Part shown: piece after piece, positions 8,886 to 18,133 of the stretch | How the letters are laid out: every line of letters begins with the position of its first letter | How positions within the stretch are numbered: position 1 is the stretch's first letter | From: Collinsella sp. AM34-10 | GTDB taxonomy: Bacteria > Actinomycetota > Coriobacteriia > Coriobacteriales > Coriobacteriaceae | Assembly (NCBI RefSeq): GCF_003469185.1 | Contig: NZ_QSIL01000001.1 | Location: 434,001 to 498,000, forward strand | DNA length: 64,000 nt | Reading direction: 5' to 3' | The notes under the pieces: model-generated | Databases searched by the model: none | What the model was told of the DNA's origin: nothing | Seen by the model: only the letters and a program-made list of their open reading frames with translations | Translations under genes and position numbers: made by a program

Positions 8886-10607
8886 ATGACTCGAGCAATG
8901 TATATGTCTAAGCTGTATGCTCCGACGCTCAAAGAGGATCCGGCCGATGCCGAGCTTGCGAGCCATCGCCTGCTGCTGCGTGCCGGCATGATTCGCAAGG
9001 AGGCCGCCGGTCTCTATTCCTATCTGCCGCTCGCGTGGCGCTCGATTCGCAAAATCGAGAACATCGTGCGCGACGAGATGGACGCTGCCGGTGCCCAGGA
9101 GCTCATGATGCCCATCATGGTCGATGCCGAGCTGTGGCGTGAGTCCGGCCGTATCGATGCCTATGGTAAGGAGCTCGTGCGCTTTGATGACCGCCACGGC
9201 CGCGAGTTCGTGCTCGGCCCCACGCACGAGGAGACCGTGACCGCCTTGGTGCGCAATGAACTGCGTTCCTACAAGCAGCTGCCGGTGAATCTCTATCACA
9301 TCCAGGATAAGTTCCGCGACGAGTTCCGTCCCCGCTTTGGCCTGATGCGCGGTCGCGAGTTCATCATGAAGGACGCCTACAGCTTCTCTGCCACGCAGGA
9401 GAGCCTGCAGGAGGAGTACGACAAGATGAAGCAGGCCTACGCCAATATCTGCGAGCGCTGCTACATCAAGGCCCTGCCCGTCGTCGCCGATTCCGGCGAG
9501 ATCGGCGGTGACACCTCCGTCGAGTATATGGCGCTGGCCGAGGCCGGCGAGGCTTCGCTGGTCTACTGCGACGATTGCGGCTTTGCTGCCGATGACGAGG
9601 CGGCAAGCACTAAGGTTGTCGTGACCGAGGGTCCCGGCGACGGTACGCTTACCAAGGTCGAGACTCCGGGCATGGGCACCATCGAGGCCGTTGCCAAGTT
9701 CTTTGGGTTCCCCGAGAACGGCACGCGCAAGTCCCTGGCTCTCATCGACGCCGAGGGCAAGCCGGTTGTGGCCATCGTTCCGGGCGATCATGAGCTCAAC
9801 GACTGCAAGGCCGAGCACGTCTTTGGCAAGGGCTATCGCATGATGACCGATGAGGAGCTCCAGACCTACGGTCTGCACAAGGGCTTTATCGGACCGGTTA
9901 ACCTGCCCGAGGGCATCCGTCTGGTCTGCGACGAGAGCCTGCGCGAGTCCAAGCAGTGGGCCTGCGGTGCCAACGAGGTCGATTATCACCTTACCGGTGC
10001 CTGCCCTGAGCGCGACTTTACCGTCGACGACTGGGCCGACCTGGTTACCGTCGTTGCCGGCGATCCCTGCCCGCACTGCGGCAAGCCGCTCTCCGCTGCC
10101 CGCGGTATCGAGGTCTCTCAGGTATTCCAGCTGGGCACCAAGTACTCCGAGGCCATGGGTGCCACCTTTATGGACGAGGACGGCAAGGAGAAGCCGCTCA
10201 TCATGGGCTGCTACGGCGTTGGCGTGTCTCGCTCGCTCGCTGCCGTTGTGGAGCAGCACAACGACGAGCACGGTATCGTCTGGCCGGTCTCCGTTGCCCC
10301 GTACGAGGTCGCGGTGATTCCGCTCGATCCCAAGAAGGAGGAGTGCGCTTCCGTTTGCGGGCAGATCGTCGAGGGTCTGTGCGCCGAGGGTATCGAGGTT
10401 GTCGTCGATGACCGTGATGAGCGTCCCGGCTTTAAGTTTGCCGACAACGACCTTATGGGTTTCCCATATCAGGTGATTCTGGGCAAGCGCGGTCTTAAGA
10501 ACGGTACCGTTGAGCTTAAGGACCGTGCTACGGGCGAGCGCGAGGATGTGGCAATCGATGAGGTTGTCGCCAAGGTCGCCGAGCTTGTGAAGGCAGCACG
10601 CCGTTAA
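8886..10607 (+). CDS. proS: Prolyl-tRNA synthetase, bacterial type
   Basis: This class II synthetase charges tRNA-Pro. The 573-residue length and the ~180-residue INS editing domain between motifs 2 and 3 mark the bacterial form. Motif 2 is FRDEFRPRFGLMRGREF, and motif 3 is around GCYGVGVSRSLAAVVEQ. The TE loop is FVLGPTHEE. The C-terminal anticodon-binding domain ends at LVKAARR. The ATG follows ispG by one base and the gene is the last of its operon, with a terminator at 10641. Confidence 0.97.
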   Translation: MTRAMYMSKLYAPTLKEDPADAELASHRLLLRAGMIRKEAAGLYSYLPLAWRSIRKIENIVRDEMDAAGAQELMMPIMVDAELWRESGRIDAYGKELVRFDDRHGREFVLGPTHEETVTALVRNELRSYKQLPVNLYHIQDKFRDEFRPRFGLMRGREFIMKDAYSFSATQESLQEEYDKMKQAYANICERCYIKALPVVADSGEIGGDTSVEYMALAEAGEASLVYCDDCGFAADDEAASTKVVVTEGPGDGTLTKVETPGMGTIEAVAKFFGFPENGTRKSLALIDAEGKPVVAIVPGDHELNDCKAEHVFGKGYRMMTDEELQTYGLHKGFIGPVNLPEGIRLVCDESLRESKQWACGANEVDYHLTGACPERDFTVDDWADLVTVVAGDPCPHCGKPLSAARGIEVSQVFQLGTKYSEAMGATFMDEDGKEKPLIMGCYGVGVSRSLAAVVEQHNDEHGIVWPVSVAPYEVAVIPLDPKKEECASVCGQIVEGLCAEGIEVVVDDRDERPGFKFADNDLMGFPYQVILGKRGLKNGTVELKDRATGEREDVAIDEVVAKVAELVKAARR

Positions 10608-10640
10608 TCGAGCCCGCTGCGTTGAGTGCGCTTACGAAGC

Positions 10641-10680
10641 GCCCCTGCGTCTCTCGAGGGAGAGGCGCAGGGCCGCTTTT
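10641..10680 (+). terminator. Intrinsic terminator after proS
   Basis: A 12-bp stem CCTGCGTCTCTC / GGAGAGGCGCAGG (one G-T pair) with a short GAG loop is followed by GCCGCTTTT. Confidence 0.85.
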
Positions 10681-10702
10681 GCGTCTAAGAATCTTTTATA
10701 GC

Positions 10703-10741
10703 TAAAAGAAAAACCCCACAGCCCATTCGAGCTGCGGGGTT
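10703..10741 (-). terminator. Intrinsic terminator of the minus-strand kinase-like gene
   Basis: Arms AACCCCACAGC (10712-10722) and GCTGCGGGGTT (10731-10741) pair. On the minus strand the odd pair is a G-U wobble and the stem is followed by a T-rich tract, so it fits the gene at 10781 better than plus-strand transcription. Confidence 0.8.
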
Positions 10742-10780
10742 TCCCTTTGTGCCTCCGATGCGAAATGAATCGCTCAGATA

Positions 10781-11545
10781 TTACTGATAATCGACGACGT
10801 CGATCCAGTCCTTAAGGAACTCATCGTTCACGTTGCGCTTACGAGCGAGCTCGGAAGCGGCGACGATGCTCGTCCACTGACGCACGACCTGCATGGGCAT
10901 GTCGGCGCGGTCGCAGTAGAGCTCCAGGTAGGCCTCAGCCTGGTCCTTGCTGTTGAGGGCAAAGAGCAGGTAGGTGGTGGCAACGTCGGCAGCAGGGGAG
11001 CCCTGGGTGGCATGTGCCCAGTCGCAGACGTACAGCTGGCCGTCGTCGCCGACGATGACGTTGGAGGGGTTGAAGTCGCCGTGGCAGACCTTGAACTCCT
11101 TGGTCATGCCGTCCAGACGCTCCTGAAGGTTGTAGCGCGTGGTGGCATTGAGCTGATCGAGGCTGTCGATCATGCGGGCGAACTTATCGCGCTGACGGTT
11201 GAGCAGCGGGGAGGTGTAGCCGTGGATCTCGATCTGGAGGTCGACGAACATCTCGAGGTACTCACCAAAGCGCTGGGGCTCGGCAGTCATCTTCTCGGCA
11301 AGGGTGGTGCCCGGAACCTTCTCGGTCACGAGAGCCCAGCCGTTGGCGTTCTCGAGCTGAGAAACCTCGAGAGCCTTGGGGCTGCGGATGCCGCACTCAT
11401 TGATGCGGGCAAGATTCAAAGCCTCGTTGAACACGTCGGAGACGGGCTTGGTCTCGTTAAAGACCTTGACGATCTTGTCACCCAGGTCGTAAACGACCTT
11501 GTTGCCGCGACGGACGAGCTCGGTCTTGGAATCGGGGAGCAGCAT
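10781..11545 (-). CDS. APH/choline-kinase-like phosphotransferase, substrate unknown
   Basis: The 254-residue protein has the protein-kinase-like fold of aminoglycoside and small-molecule phosphotransferases. Visible are an N-terminal lobe with KVVYDLGDKIVKVFNE (ATP-binding lysine region) and the catalytic loop VCHGDFNPSNVIV (Asp and Asn of the Brenner motif). The metal-binding CDWAHATQGSPAADVA replaces the usual DxD/DFG-like segment. Nothing identifies the substrate, and resistance should not be assumed. It lies 88 bases downstream of adhE on the same strand, with its own aagga ribosome site. Confidence 0.75.
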   Translation of the reverse strand: MLLPDSKTELVRRGNKVVYDLGDKIVKVFNETKPVSDVFNEALNLARINECGIRSPKALEVSQLENANGWALVTEKVPGTTLAEKMTAEPQRFGEYLEMFVDLQIEIHGYTSPLLNRQRDKFARMIDSLDQLNATTRYNLQERLDGMTKEFKVCHGDFNPSNVIVGDDGQLYVCDWAHATQGSPAADVATTYLLFALNSKDQAEAYLELYCDRADMPMQVVRQWTSIVAASELARKRNVNDEFLKDWIDVVDYQ

Positions 11546-11577
11546 GATTGCATCCTTTCAACGATGCGATAGAAGCA

Positions 11578-11614
11578 ACGGCGGGGGCGTGCGTACACCC
11601 GTGCACCCCCGCCG
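11578..11614 (-). terminator. GC-rich hairpin between adhE and the kinase-like gene
   Basis: A 9-bp perfect stem CGGCGGGGG / CCCCCGCCG encloses a loop that can partly pair further. On the minus strand it is followed by TTGCTTCT, a poor U-tract. It may act as a weak terminator that lets some adhE transcripts continue into the kinase-like gene. Confidence 0.45.
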
Positions 11615-11633
11615 CAAATAACCGTGCTAAAAA

Positions 11634-14282
11634 CTAGCAGACGGCGTAGTCCTGGGGCTCGCGGCCGTAGTAGGCGTCCAGGTAGAGCTCCTTGATCTCG
11701 CTCATGAGCGGGTAGCGCGGGTTAGCGCCGGTGCACTGGTCGTTGAATGCCTGCTCGGTCATCTCGTCGAGGGTGTCGAGGAAGTACTGCTCGTCAACAC
11801 CGTAGTCGGCGATGGTCTTCTTGACACCGATGAAGTCCTTGAGCTCCTCGAGCTTCGTGATGAAGTTCTCGAAGACCTCCTTGTCGTCCTTGCCCTCGAT
11901 GCCGCAGTACTTGGCAATCTCGGCGTAGTTGTGCAGCGCGTTGGGGTAAGGATACTGGGAGAAGGTACCCATCTTGACGGGAGCCTCGGCGGCGTTGTAG
12001 CGCATAACGCGGGTCAGGATGACGGCGTTTGCGAGGCCGTGGGGCAGGTGATGGAAAGCGCCGAGCTTGTGGGCCATGGAGTGGTTGAGGCCCAGGAAGG
12101 CGTTGGCGAAGGCCATACCGGCCATGCAGGAGGCGTTGTGCATCTCCTCGCGGGCATGCGGGTCCTTGGCACCGTTCGTGAAGCTGGAGGGCAGGTTCTC
12201 GAAGACGAGCTTAGCAGCGCGCTCGGAGAGGCCCTTAGTGTAGTCGGAAGCCATGATGGAGACGTAGGACTCGATGGCGTGGGTCATGACATCGATGCCG
12301 GAGGCAGCGGTCAGGCCGCGCGGGGCGGTCATGCAGTTGTCGGCGTCGACGATAGCCATGTTGGGGAGCAGCGCGTAGTCGGCGAGCGGCCACTTGATGC
12401 CGGTCTCCTTGTCGGTGATGATGGCGAACGGCGTGCACTCGGAGCCGGTACCCGAAGAGGTCGGGACGGCGACGAAGTAGGCCTTCTTGCCCATCTCGGG
12501 GAAGGTGAAGATACGCTTGCGGATGTCCATGAAGTCCATGGCCATGTCCTCAAACTTGCACTCGGGGTGCTCGTACATCATCCACATGATCTTGCCGGCG
12601 TCCATAGCGGAGCCACCGCCGACGGCGATGATGACGTCCGGCTCAAAGAGAGCCATCTGCTTGGCGCCGCGACGTGCGCACTGCAGCGACGGATCGGGCT
12701 CGACGTCGTAGAAGCAGTCGTGGGCGATGCCCATCTCGTCGAGCTTGGCCTCGATGGCGCGGGTGTTGCCATTCTTGAAGAGGAACTGGTCGGTGACGAT
12801 GAAGGCGCGCTTCTTGCCCATGACGGTACCGAGCTCGTCGAGGGCGACGGGCGTGGAACCCTTCTTGAAGTAGACCTTCTCGGGAGCGCGGAACCACAGC
12901 ATGTTCTCACGGCGCTCGGCCACAGTCTTAACGTTGATCAAGTGCTTCACCCCAACGTTCTCGGAGACGGAGTTGCCGCCCCAGGAGCCGCAGCCCAGGG
13001 TCAGAGACGGCTTCATGCCAAAGTTGTACAGGTCACCGATGCCGCCGTGCGAGGACGGGGTGTTGATGACGATACGGCAGGCCTTCATGACGTGCTCGAA
13101 CAGGCTGATCTTCTCGGCCTGGGCGGGGTGCACGTACAGAGAGGCGGTGTGGCCCGGGCCACCGGCGAGCACCAGGTGCTCGGCCTTGTCGACGGCCTCC
13201 TGGAAGTCCTTGGCGTGGTACATGGCCAGGACCGGGGAGAGCTTCTCGTGGGAGAACTCCTCCTTGGCGGGGTCGGTGGAGGTGACCTCGGCGATCAGGA
13301 TCTTGGTCTTGGCGGGAACCTCGATGCCGGCGAGCTCGGCGATCTTGGCGGCAGCCATGCCGGGGATGCGGTGGTCGAGAGCGCCGTTCTTGAACATGGC
13401 GGCACGCAGGGCCTCCATCTCGGCACCCTGCTTGACGAAGTAGCAGCCGCGCTTCTGGAACTCGGCCTTGACCTGGTCATAGATGGTGTCGATGACGGTC
13501 ACGGACTGCTCGGAAGCGCAGATCATGCCGTTGTCGAAGGTCTTGGAGTGGATGATGGAGTTGACGGCGAGCAGCACGTCGGCGGTGTCGTCGATGACGA
13601 CCGGGGTGTTACCGGCGCCAACGCCCAGGGCGGGCTTGCCCGAGGAGTAAGCGGCCTTGACCATGCCCGGGCCACCGGTGGCGAGGATGATGTCGACGTC
13701 GCGCATGACCATGTTGGTCAGCTCGATGGAGGGGACATCAACCCAGCCGATGATGCCCTCGGGGGCACCGGCCTTGACGGCGGCATCAAGCACGAGCTTG
13801 GCGGCGGCGATGGTGCACTTGGCGGCAGCCGGGTGCGGGGAGATGATGATGGCGTTGCGGGTCTTCAGGCTGATCAGCGTCTTGAAGATCGCGGTAGAAG
13901 TGGGGTTGGTCGTCGGGATGACGGCGCCCACGATGCCGATGGGCTCGGCGATCTTGGTGATGCCGTAAGCCTCGTCGCGCTCCAGGACACCACAGGTCTT
14001 GGTGTTCTTGTAAGCGTTGTAGATGTACTCTGCGGCGTAGTGGTTCTTGATGACCTTGTCCTCAAGAACGCCGCGGCCGGTCTCCTCGATGGCCATCTTC
14101 GCCAACGGGATACGAGCCTTGTTGGCAGCCATGGCGGCCTCATAGAAGATCTTGTCGACCTGCTCCTGCGTGTACGTAGCAAAAAGCGCCTGGGCCTCTC
14201 GCATCTGAGCGAGCTTAGCCTCAAGCGCCTCTACGTTGTCCACAATTGCGGGAGTAGTGTTTTCCGGTGACTTTTTCACCAT
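11634..14282 (-). CDS. adhE: Bifunctional acetaldehyde-CoA / alcohol dehydrogenase
   Basis: AdhE reduces acetyl-CoA to acetaldehyde and then to ethanol, reoxidising NADH in anaerobic fermentation. The 882-residue length is that of the full fusion. The N-terminal aldehyde dehydrogenase half carries the catalytic cysteine in NGMICASEQSV. The C-terminal iron-dependent alcohol dehydrogenase half starts after AEPQHVL-equivalent linker sequence and shows AVGGGSAMDAGK, HAIESYVS and the metal-binding GLNHSMAHKLGAFHHLPHG. The ATG has a GGAG site 7 bases upstream. AdhE usually polymerises into spirosomes. Large palindromes lie upstream. Confidence 0.97.
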   Translation of the reverse strand: MVKKSPENTTPAIVDNVEALEAKLAQMREAQALFATYTQEQVDKIFYEAAMAANKARIPLAKMAIEETGRGVLEDKVIKNHYAAEYIYNAYKNTKTCGVLERDEAYGITKIAEPIGIVGAVIPTTNPTSTAIFKTLISLKTRNAIIISPHPAAAKCTIAAAKLVLDAAVKAGAPEGIIGWVDVPSIELTNMVMRDVDIILATGGPGMVKAAYSSGKPALGVGAGNTPVVIDDTADVLLAVNSIIHSKTFDNGMICASEQSVTVIDTIYDQVKAEFQKRGCYFVKQGAEMEALRAAMFKNGALDHRIPGMAAAKIAELAGIEVPAKTKILIAEVTSTDPAKEEFSHEKLSPVLAMYHAKDFQEAVDKAEHLVLAGGPGHTASLYVHPAQAEKISLFEHVMKACRIVINTPSSHGGIGDLYNFGMKPSLTLGCGSWGGNSVSENVGVKHLINVKTVAERRENMLWFRAPEKVYFKKGSTPVALDELGTVMGKKRAFIVTDQFLFKNGNTRAIEAKLDEMGIAHDCFYDVEPDPSLQCARRGAKQMALFEPDVIIAVGGGSAMDAGKIMWMMYEHPECKFEDMAMDFMDIRKRIFTFPEMGKKAYFVAVPTSSGTGSECTPFAIITDKETGIKWPLADYALLPNMAIVDADNCMTAPRGLTAASGIDVMTHAIESYVSIMASDYTKGLSERAAKLVFENLPSSFTNGAKDPHAREEMHNASCMAGMAFANAFLGLNHSMAHKLGAFHHLPHGLANAVILTRVMRYNAAEAPVKMGTFSQYPYPNALHNYAEIAKYCGIEGKDDKEVFENFITKLEELKDFIGVKKTIADYGVDEQYFLDTLDEMTEQAFNDQCTGANPRYPLMSEIKELYLDAYYGREPQDYAVC

Positions 14283-14322
14283 TTGTGTCTCCTTGCGATC
14301 GGAGATTTACCCTACGTCTTGC

Positions 14323-14331
14323 ATGATAGCA
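14323..14331 (-). promoter_or_regulatory. Putative extended -10 promoter of adhE
   Basis: Read on the minus strand this is TGC-TATCAT, an extended -10 box about 40 bases before the adhE ATG. No good -35 is seen at 17 bases. Confidence 0.5.
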
Positions 14332-14374
14332 AGAAATTAATCGGCGAACGGTCAGATTCCTCTAAAAGGCACAC

Positions 14375-14404
14375 TAAAACGCTTCAATATACTGAAGCGT
14401 TTTA
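14375..14404. promoter_or_regulatory. Perfect 12-bp inverted repeat upstream of adhE, possible operator
   Basis: TAAAACGCTTCA (14375-14386) and TGAAGCGTTTTA (14393-14404) are perfect inverted repeats around ATATAC. The site lies about 60-90 bases upstream of the predicted adhE start site. No converging gene needs a terminator here, since rpmB has its own at 14493. A regulator-binding site is therefore more likely, although the A/T-flanked stem could also terminate in either direction. Confidence 0.5.
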
Positions 14405-14431
14405 ACTAAACTATCCTATAGCATCGCCCCA

Positions 14432-14489
14432 CTCATTGGGGACAGGCTTACATGAGTGCTTTCACTCATGTAAGCCTGTCCCCAATGAG
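14432..14489. repeat. Long perfect palindrome (27-bp arms, 4-nt loop)
   Basis: Arms at 14432-14458 and 14463-14489 are perfectly complementary and separated only by CTTT. Each arm contains GGGGACAGGCTT or its complement. The stem is far longer than a terminator needs and there is no T-tract. GGGGACAG-type palindromes resemble REP-like dispersed elements, so a non-autonomous mobile repeat is suspected. Confidence 0.7.
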
Positions 14490-14492
14490 CGC

Positions 14493-14525
14493 AAAAAGGC
14501 GCCCTCCGTAGGGGAGGGCGCCTTT
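14493..14525 (-). terminator. Intrinsic terminator of rpmB
   Basis: AAAGGCGCCCTCC (14495-14507) pairs with GGAGGGCGCCTTT (14513-14525). On the minus strand it is followed by five T, as expected downstream of rpmB. Confidence 0.85.
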
Positions 14526-14593
14526 GGTAAGTTCTATGTGAACGCGAGGTCTTTGACCCGGAGAGTCCGAGGTACTTGTTGGTAAGACCTTAT

Positions 14594-14782
14594 TTAGGAG
14601 CGCGCAACCTTGCCGGACTTAAGGCAGGTGGAGCAAACGTTCATCTTGCGACGGTGGCCATCGACGACGACGTAGACGCGCTGGATGTTGGGGCGGAACT
14701 TACGGTTGGTGACGCGGTGAGAGTGGCTGATGGAGCGACCGGCAACGGGGTGCTTACCGCAAACTTCGCAAACTTTGGACAT
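14594..14782 (-). CDS. rpmB: 50S ribosomal protein L28, zinc-binding form
   Basis: The 62-residue protein starts MSKVCEVCGKHPVAG, continues with SHSHRVTNRKFRPN and ends with CSTCLKSGKVARS. The two CxxC pairs mark the zinc-binding (C+) version; many bacteria switch to a C- paralogue under zinc limitation. ATG at 14782 has an AAGGAGG site; a longer frame upstream has no support. It is a single gene with its own promoter and terminator. Confidence 0.95.
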   Translation of the reverse strand: MSKVCEVCGKHPVAGRSISHSHRVTNRKFRPNIQRVYVVVDGHRRKMNVCSTCLKSGKVARS

Positions 14783-14836
14783 AACTGACCCTCCTTGGGC
14801 GACAAACGAACATGTCGCGTTAACAAACAAGCCTGA

Positions 14837-14845
14837 ACTATAGCA
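14837..14845 (-). promoter_or_regulatory. Putative extended -10 promoter of rpmB
   Basis: On the minus strand this reads TGC-TATAGT, the same extended -10 as before rpsT at 27535. Transcription would start near 14830. Upstream, 14850-15060 holds no gene and no other clear signal. Confidence 0.55.
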
Positions 14846-15104
14846 CAGAAGCAGCTCCCTGTGCGTAATCTACACAGAGATATTTCTCTTTTGGCGATAG
14901 TGCCCACGCCACGGCCCTGGACGTAGATCCGATTTGCGTGCAGCAGAGGGGATTATGCCAGCTCGTGTGTGCGTTTTCAAGCTCGTCCCACAAATATATA
15001 TAGGTTTATTGGGCATTGGGCTCCGTTTACGGAATGCTCTGTATTTATGCTCGCAATTCAGCTTGAGGTTGGCTACACTATCCCTTGACCATTAAAGGGG
15101 TACG

Positions 15105-15213
15105 AGATACCCACATGGAATTACATAGCTGCCAAAGAGCAGCCCTTCCTGTGGGTGTCTGGTTCCGCTTTGAGCGGTCGGGCATCTATTTTTTTGACTG
15201 TGTCAGCAGTCAA
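15105..15213 (+). promoter_or_regulatory. Structured leader of the pyr operon
   Basis: The leader can fold as a closing stem AGATACCCACA (15105-15115) with TGTGGGTGTCT (15150-15160), which encloses a GCTGC/GCAGC hairpin (15128-15143). A CCGCT/AGCGG hairpin and a seven-T run (15189-15195) follow. A second stem TTGACTG/CAGTCAA (15194-15213) lies just before the pyrR ribosome site. PyrR is known to bind such leaders and control attenuation, or in mycobacteria translation. A possible promoter TTGACC-N17-TACCCA begins at 15085. Confidence 0.55.
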
Positions 15214-15222
15214 GACATGTGA

Positions 15223-15819
<597 letters not shown>

Positions 15820-15823
15820 TACC

Positions 15824-16768
15824 GTGGCGTTCAACCATAAGCACCTGATCGACATTACCGAGTACTCCGAAGAGGACATTAAGCTCATCCTCGAGACCGC
15901 CAAGGCGTTCTCCGAGGTCAACGAGCGTGCGATCAAGAAGGTCCCCACGCTCAAGGGCAAGACCATCGTCAACATGTTCAACGAGCCCTCGACGCGCACC
16001 CGCAGCTCCTTCGAGCTCGCCGAGAAGCGTCTTTCGGCCGACAGTCTTAACTTTGGCGGCTCCTCGACCTCCACGGTCAAGGGTGAGAGCCTCGTCGACA
16101 CCGTCGAGACCCTCAACGCCTATAAGATCGACTGCATCGTCGTTCGCGATAAGCACGCCGGTGCTCCCTACATCGTCACGCAGAACTCGCCCGCAAGCGT
16201 CATCTGCGCCGGTGACGGCAAGCACAACCATCCCACGCAGGCCTTGCTCGACCTGTACACCATCTGGGAGCACAAGGGTGACTTCCACGGTCTGAAGGTC
16301 GCCGTCGTCGGCGATATCGCCCACTCCCGCGTGTGCGGCTCGCTGATCCCCGCCCTTAAGATCATGGGCTGCGAGACCTACGCCGTCGCCCCCGGCACGC
16401 TGCTGCCGCCGGCGCCCGAGGTCCTGGGCTGCGACCACGTGACGAGCGACCTCGATTCCGTCCTGCCCGAGCTGGACGTCGTCTACATGCTGCGCGTGCA
16501 GCAGGAGCGCCTCGAGGGTGCCCCGTTCCCGACCATTCGCGAGTACCACAAGCTCTTCGGCCTGACCAAGGACCGCGAGAAGCTCATGAAGCCCGATGCG
16601 ATCATCTGCCACCCGGGCCCCATCAACCGCGGCGTTGAGTTCGACTCCTATATGGCCGACCACCCGCAACGCTCCGTCATCCTGGAGCAGGTCTACGCCG
16701 GTATCTGCGTGCGTATGGCTATCCTGTATCTGCTGCTTGGAGGTGCCGATAATGGCCTTGCTTCTTAA
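15824..16768 (+). CDS. pyrB: Aspartate carbamoyltransferase catalytic subunit
   Basis: PyrB condenses carbamoyl phosphate and aspartate. The ~314-residue protein has the carbamoyl-phosphate loop FNEPSTRTRSSFELAEKR, KGESLVDTVETL, HPTQALLDLYT and HPGPINRGVEF. GTG 15824 is preferred since the ggagg at 15808-15812 fits it; GTG 15812 would lie on that site and overlap pyrR. No pyrI regulatory subunit is nearby, as is usual in Gram-positive bacteria. The end overlaps pyrC by 17 bases. Confidence 0.95.
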   Translation: MAFNHKHLIDITEYSEEDIKLILETAKAFSEVNERAIKKVPTLKGKTIVNMFNEPSTRTRSSFELAEKRLSADSLNFGGSSTSTVKGESLVDTVETLNAYKIDCIVVRDKHAGAPYIVTQNSPASVICAGDGKHNHPTQALLDLYTIWEHKGDFHGLKVAVVGDIAHSRVCGSLIPALKIMGCETYAVAPGTLLPPAPEVLGCDHVTSDLDSVLPELDVVYMLRVQQERLEGAPFPTIREYHKLFGLTKDREKLMKPDAIICHPGPINRGVEFDSYMADHPQRSVILEQVYAGICVRMAILYLLLGGADNGLAS

Positions 16769-18041
16769 GAATGCCCACGTCGTCGACCCGTCCGTCGAGC
16801 TTGACGGTGTCGTTGACGTCCTGATTGGCGGCGACAAGATCGCCGAGGTCGGCGAGAATCTCGCCGTCGAGGGAGCCGAGGTCCGCGACCTTTCCGGCAA
16901 GTACCTCGTCCCTGGCCTGGTGGATATGCACGTTCACCTTCGCGAGCCCGGCTATGAGGTCAAAGAGGACATCGAGAGCGGTACCCGCGCAGCTGCCAAG
17001 GGCGGCTTCACCGGCGTGTGCGCCATGCCCAACACCGATCCCGTCACCGATAACGGCACCGTCGTGGAGTTCGTCAAGTCCCGCGCTGCCGAGGTCGGTC
17101 ACTGCCGCGTCTATCCGTCGGGCGCCATGACCCGCGGCCTTAAGGGCGAGGCTATGTCCGAGATGGGTGATATGGTCGCCCACGGCGCCGTCGCCTTTAC
17201 CGACGACGGTCGCGGCGTACAGGGCGCGGGCATGCTCCGTCGCTGCATGGACTACGGCAAGATGTTCGGCAAGGTCTTTATGAGCCACTGCCAGGACGAG
17301 GACCTGGTCGGCCACGGCCAGATCAACGAGGGCAAGGTTTCGACCCGTCTGGCCCTCGAGGGCTGGCCGGCTGCCGGCGAGGAGCTCCAGATCGCTCGCG
17401 ACATCGAGATTGCTAAGCTGACCGGTGCCAAGCTGCACATCCAGCACATCTCCACCGCCCATGGCCTGGAAATCGTGCGCGCCGGTAAGGCCGCTGGCGT
17501 TCGGGTTACCTGCGAGGCTACCCCGCACCACATGTTCCTGACCGAGAACGACCTGGACGAGACCTACAACACCTCGCTCAAGGTCAATCCGCCGCTGCGC
17601 ACCGACGAGGACGCCGAGGCCATCCGTCAGGGTGTCATCGACGGTACCGTCGACGTTATCGTCACCGATCACGCTCCGCACACTCCGTGGGAGAAGGCCC
17701 GCGAGTTCGAGCTCGCACCCTTTGGCATGATTGGCCTCGAGACCTCGCTGTCGCTCGTGCTCACCGAGCTGGTCAACACGGGCAAGATGAGCGTGGGTCG
17801 CATGGTCGAGCTCATGGCCATCAAGCCGCGTGAGATCCTGGGCCTCGACCAGGTTCAGGTCAAGGCGGGCTCCGTTGCCGACCTGACCGTGTTCGACCCC
17901 ACCGTAACCTGGACGGTTGGCGAGGACGGCTACGAGTCGCGTGCCGAGAACTCCGGTTTCGCCGGCCGCACGCTTACCGGTCGTGCCACCGATGTGTTTG
18001 TCGGCGGTAAGCAGACGCTCGCCGACGGCTGCATCTGCTAG
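16752..18041 (+). CDS. pyrC: Dihydroorotase, class I type
   Basis: This zinc amidohydrolase cyclises carbamoyl-aspartate to dihydroorotate. The 429-residue protein has the metal motif VDMHVHLREPG, then AMPNTDPVTDN, the histidine-containing HISTAHGLEIV and CEATPHHM, and VTDHAPHT carrying the catalytic aspartate. ATG 16752 lies inside the end of pyrB behind ggagg. The frame open further upstream is pyrB sequence in another phase. Confidence 0.95.
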   Translation: MALLLKNAHVVDPSVELDGVVDVLIGGDKIAEVGENLAVEGAEVRDLSGKYLVPGLVDMHVHLREPGYEVKEDIESGTRAAAKGGFTGVCAMPNTDPVTDNGTVVEFVKSRAAEVGHCRVYPSGAMTRGLKGEAMSEMGDMVAHGAVAFTDDGRGVQGAGMLRRCMDYGKMFGKVFMSHCQDEDLVGHGQINEGKVSTRLALEGWPAAGEELQIARDIEIAKLTGAKLHIQHISTAHGLEIVRAGKAAGVRVTCEATPHHMFLTENDLDETYNTSLKVNPPLRTDEDAEAIRQGVIDGTVDVIVTDHAPHTPWEKAREFELAPFGMIGLETSLSLVLTELVNTGKMSVGRMVELMAIKPREILGLDQVQVKAGSVADLTVFDPTVTWTVGEDGYESRAENSGFAGRTLTGRATDVFVGGKQTLADGCIC

Positions 18042-18133
18042 CATAGCCTTATCGCTTTTGTGCGCGGTGCCCTTGCGGTGCCGCGCTTTCTGTTCGTTTT
18101 GACCATGCAACCGCATGGGGGATTGGAGCGTCT

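Noticed and set aside
10781..11545. Aminoglycoside resistance gene
   Set aside because: Only the general kinase fold is visible; nothing indicates an antibiotic substrate, mobility or a resistance context.
11931..14270. A 779-codon open frame on the plus strand, antisense to adhE
   Set aside because: It mirrors the adhE codons in a high-GC gene; the translation is low-complexity (Gly, Val, Asp, Leu, His) with no family motifs, and adhE is beyond doubt.
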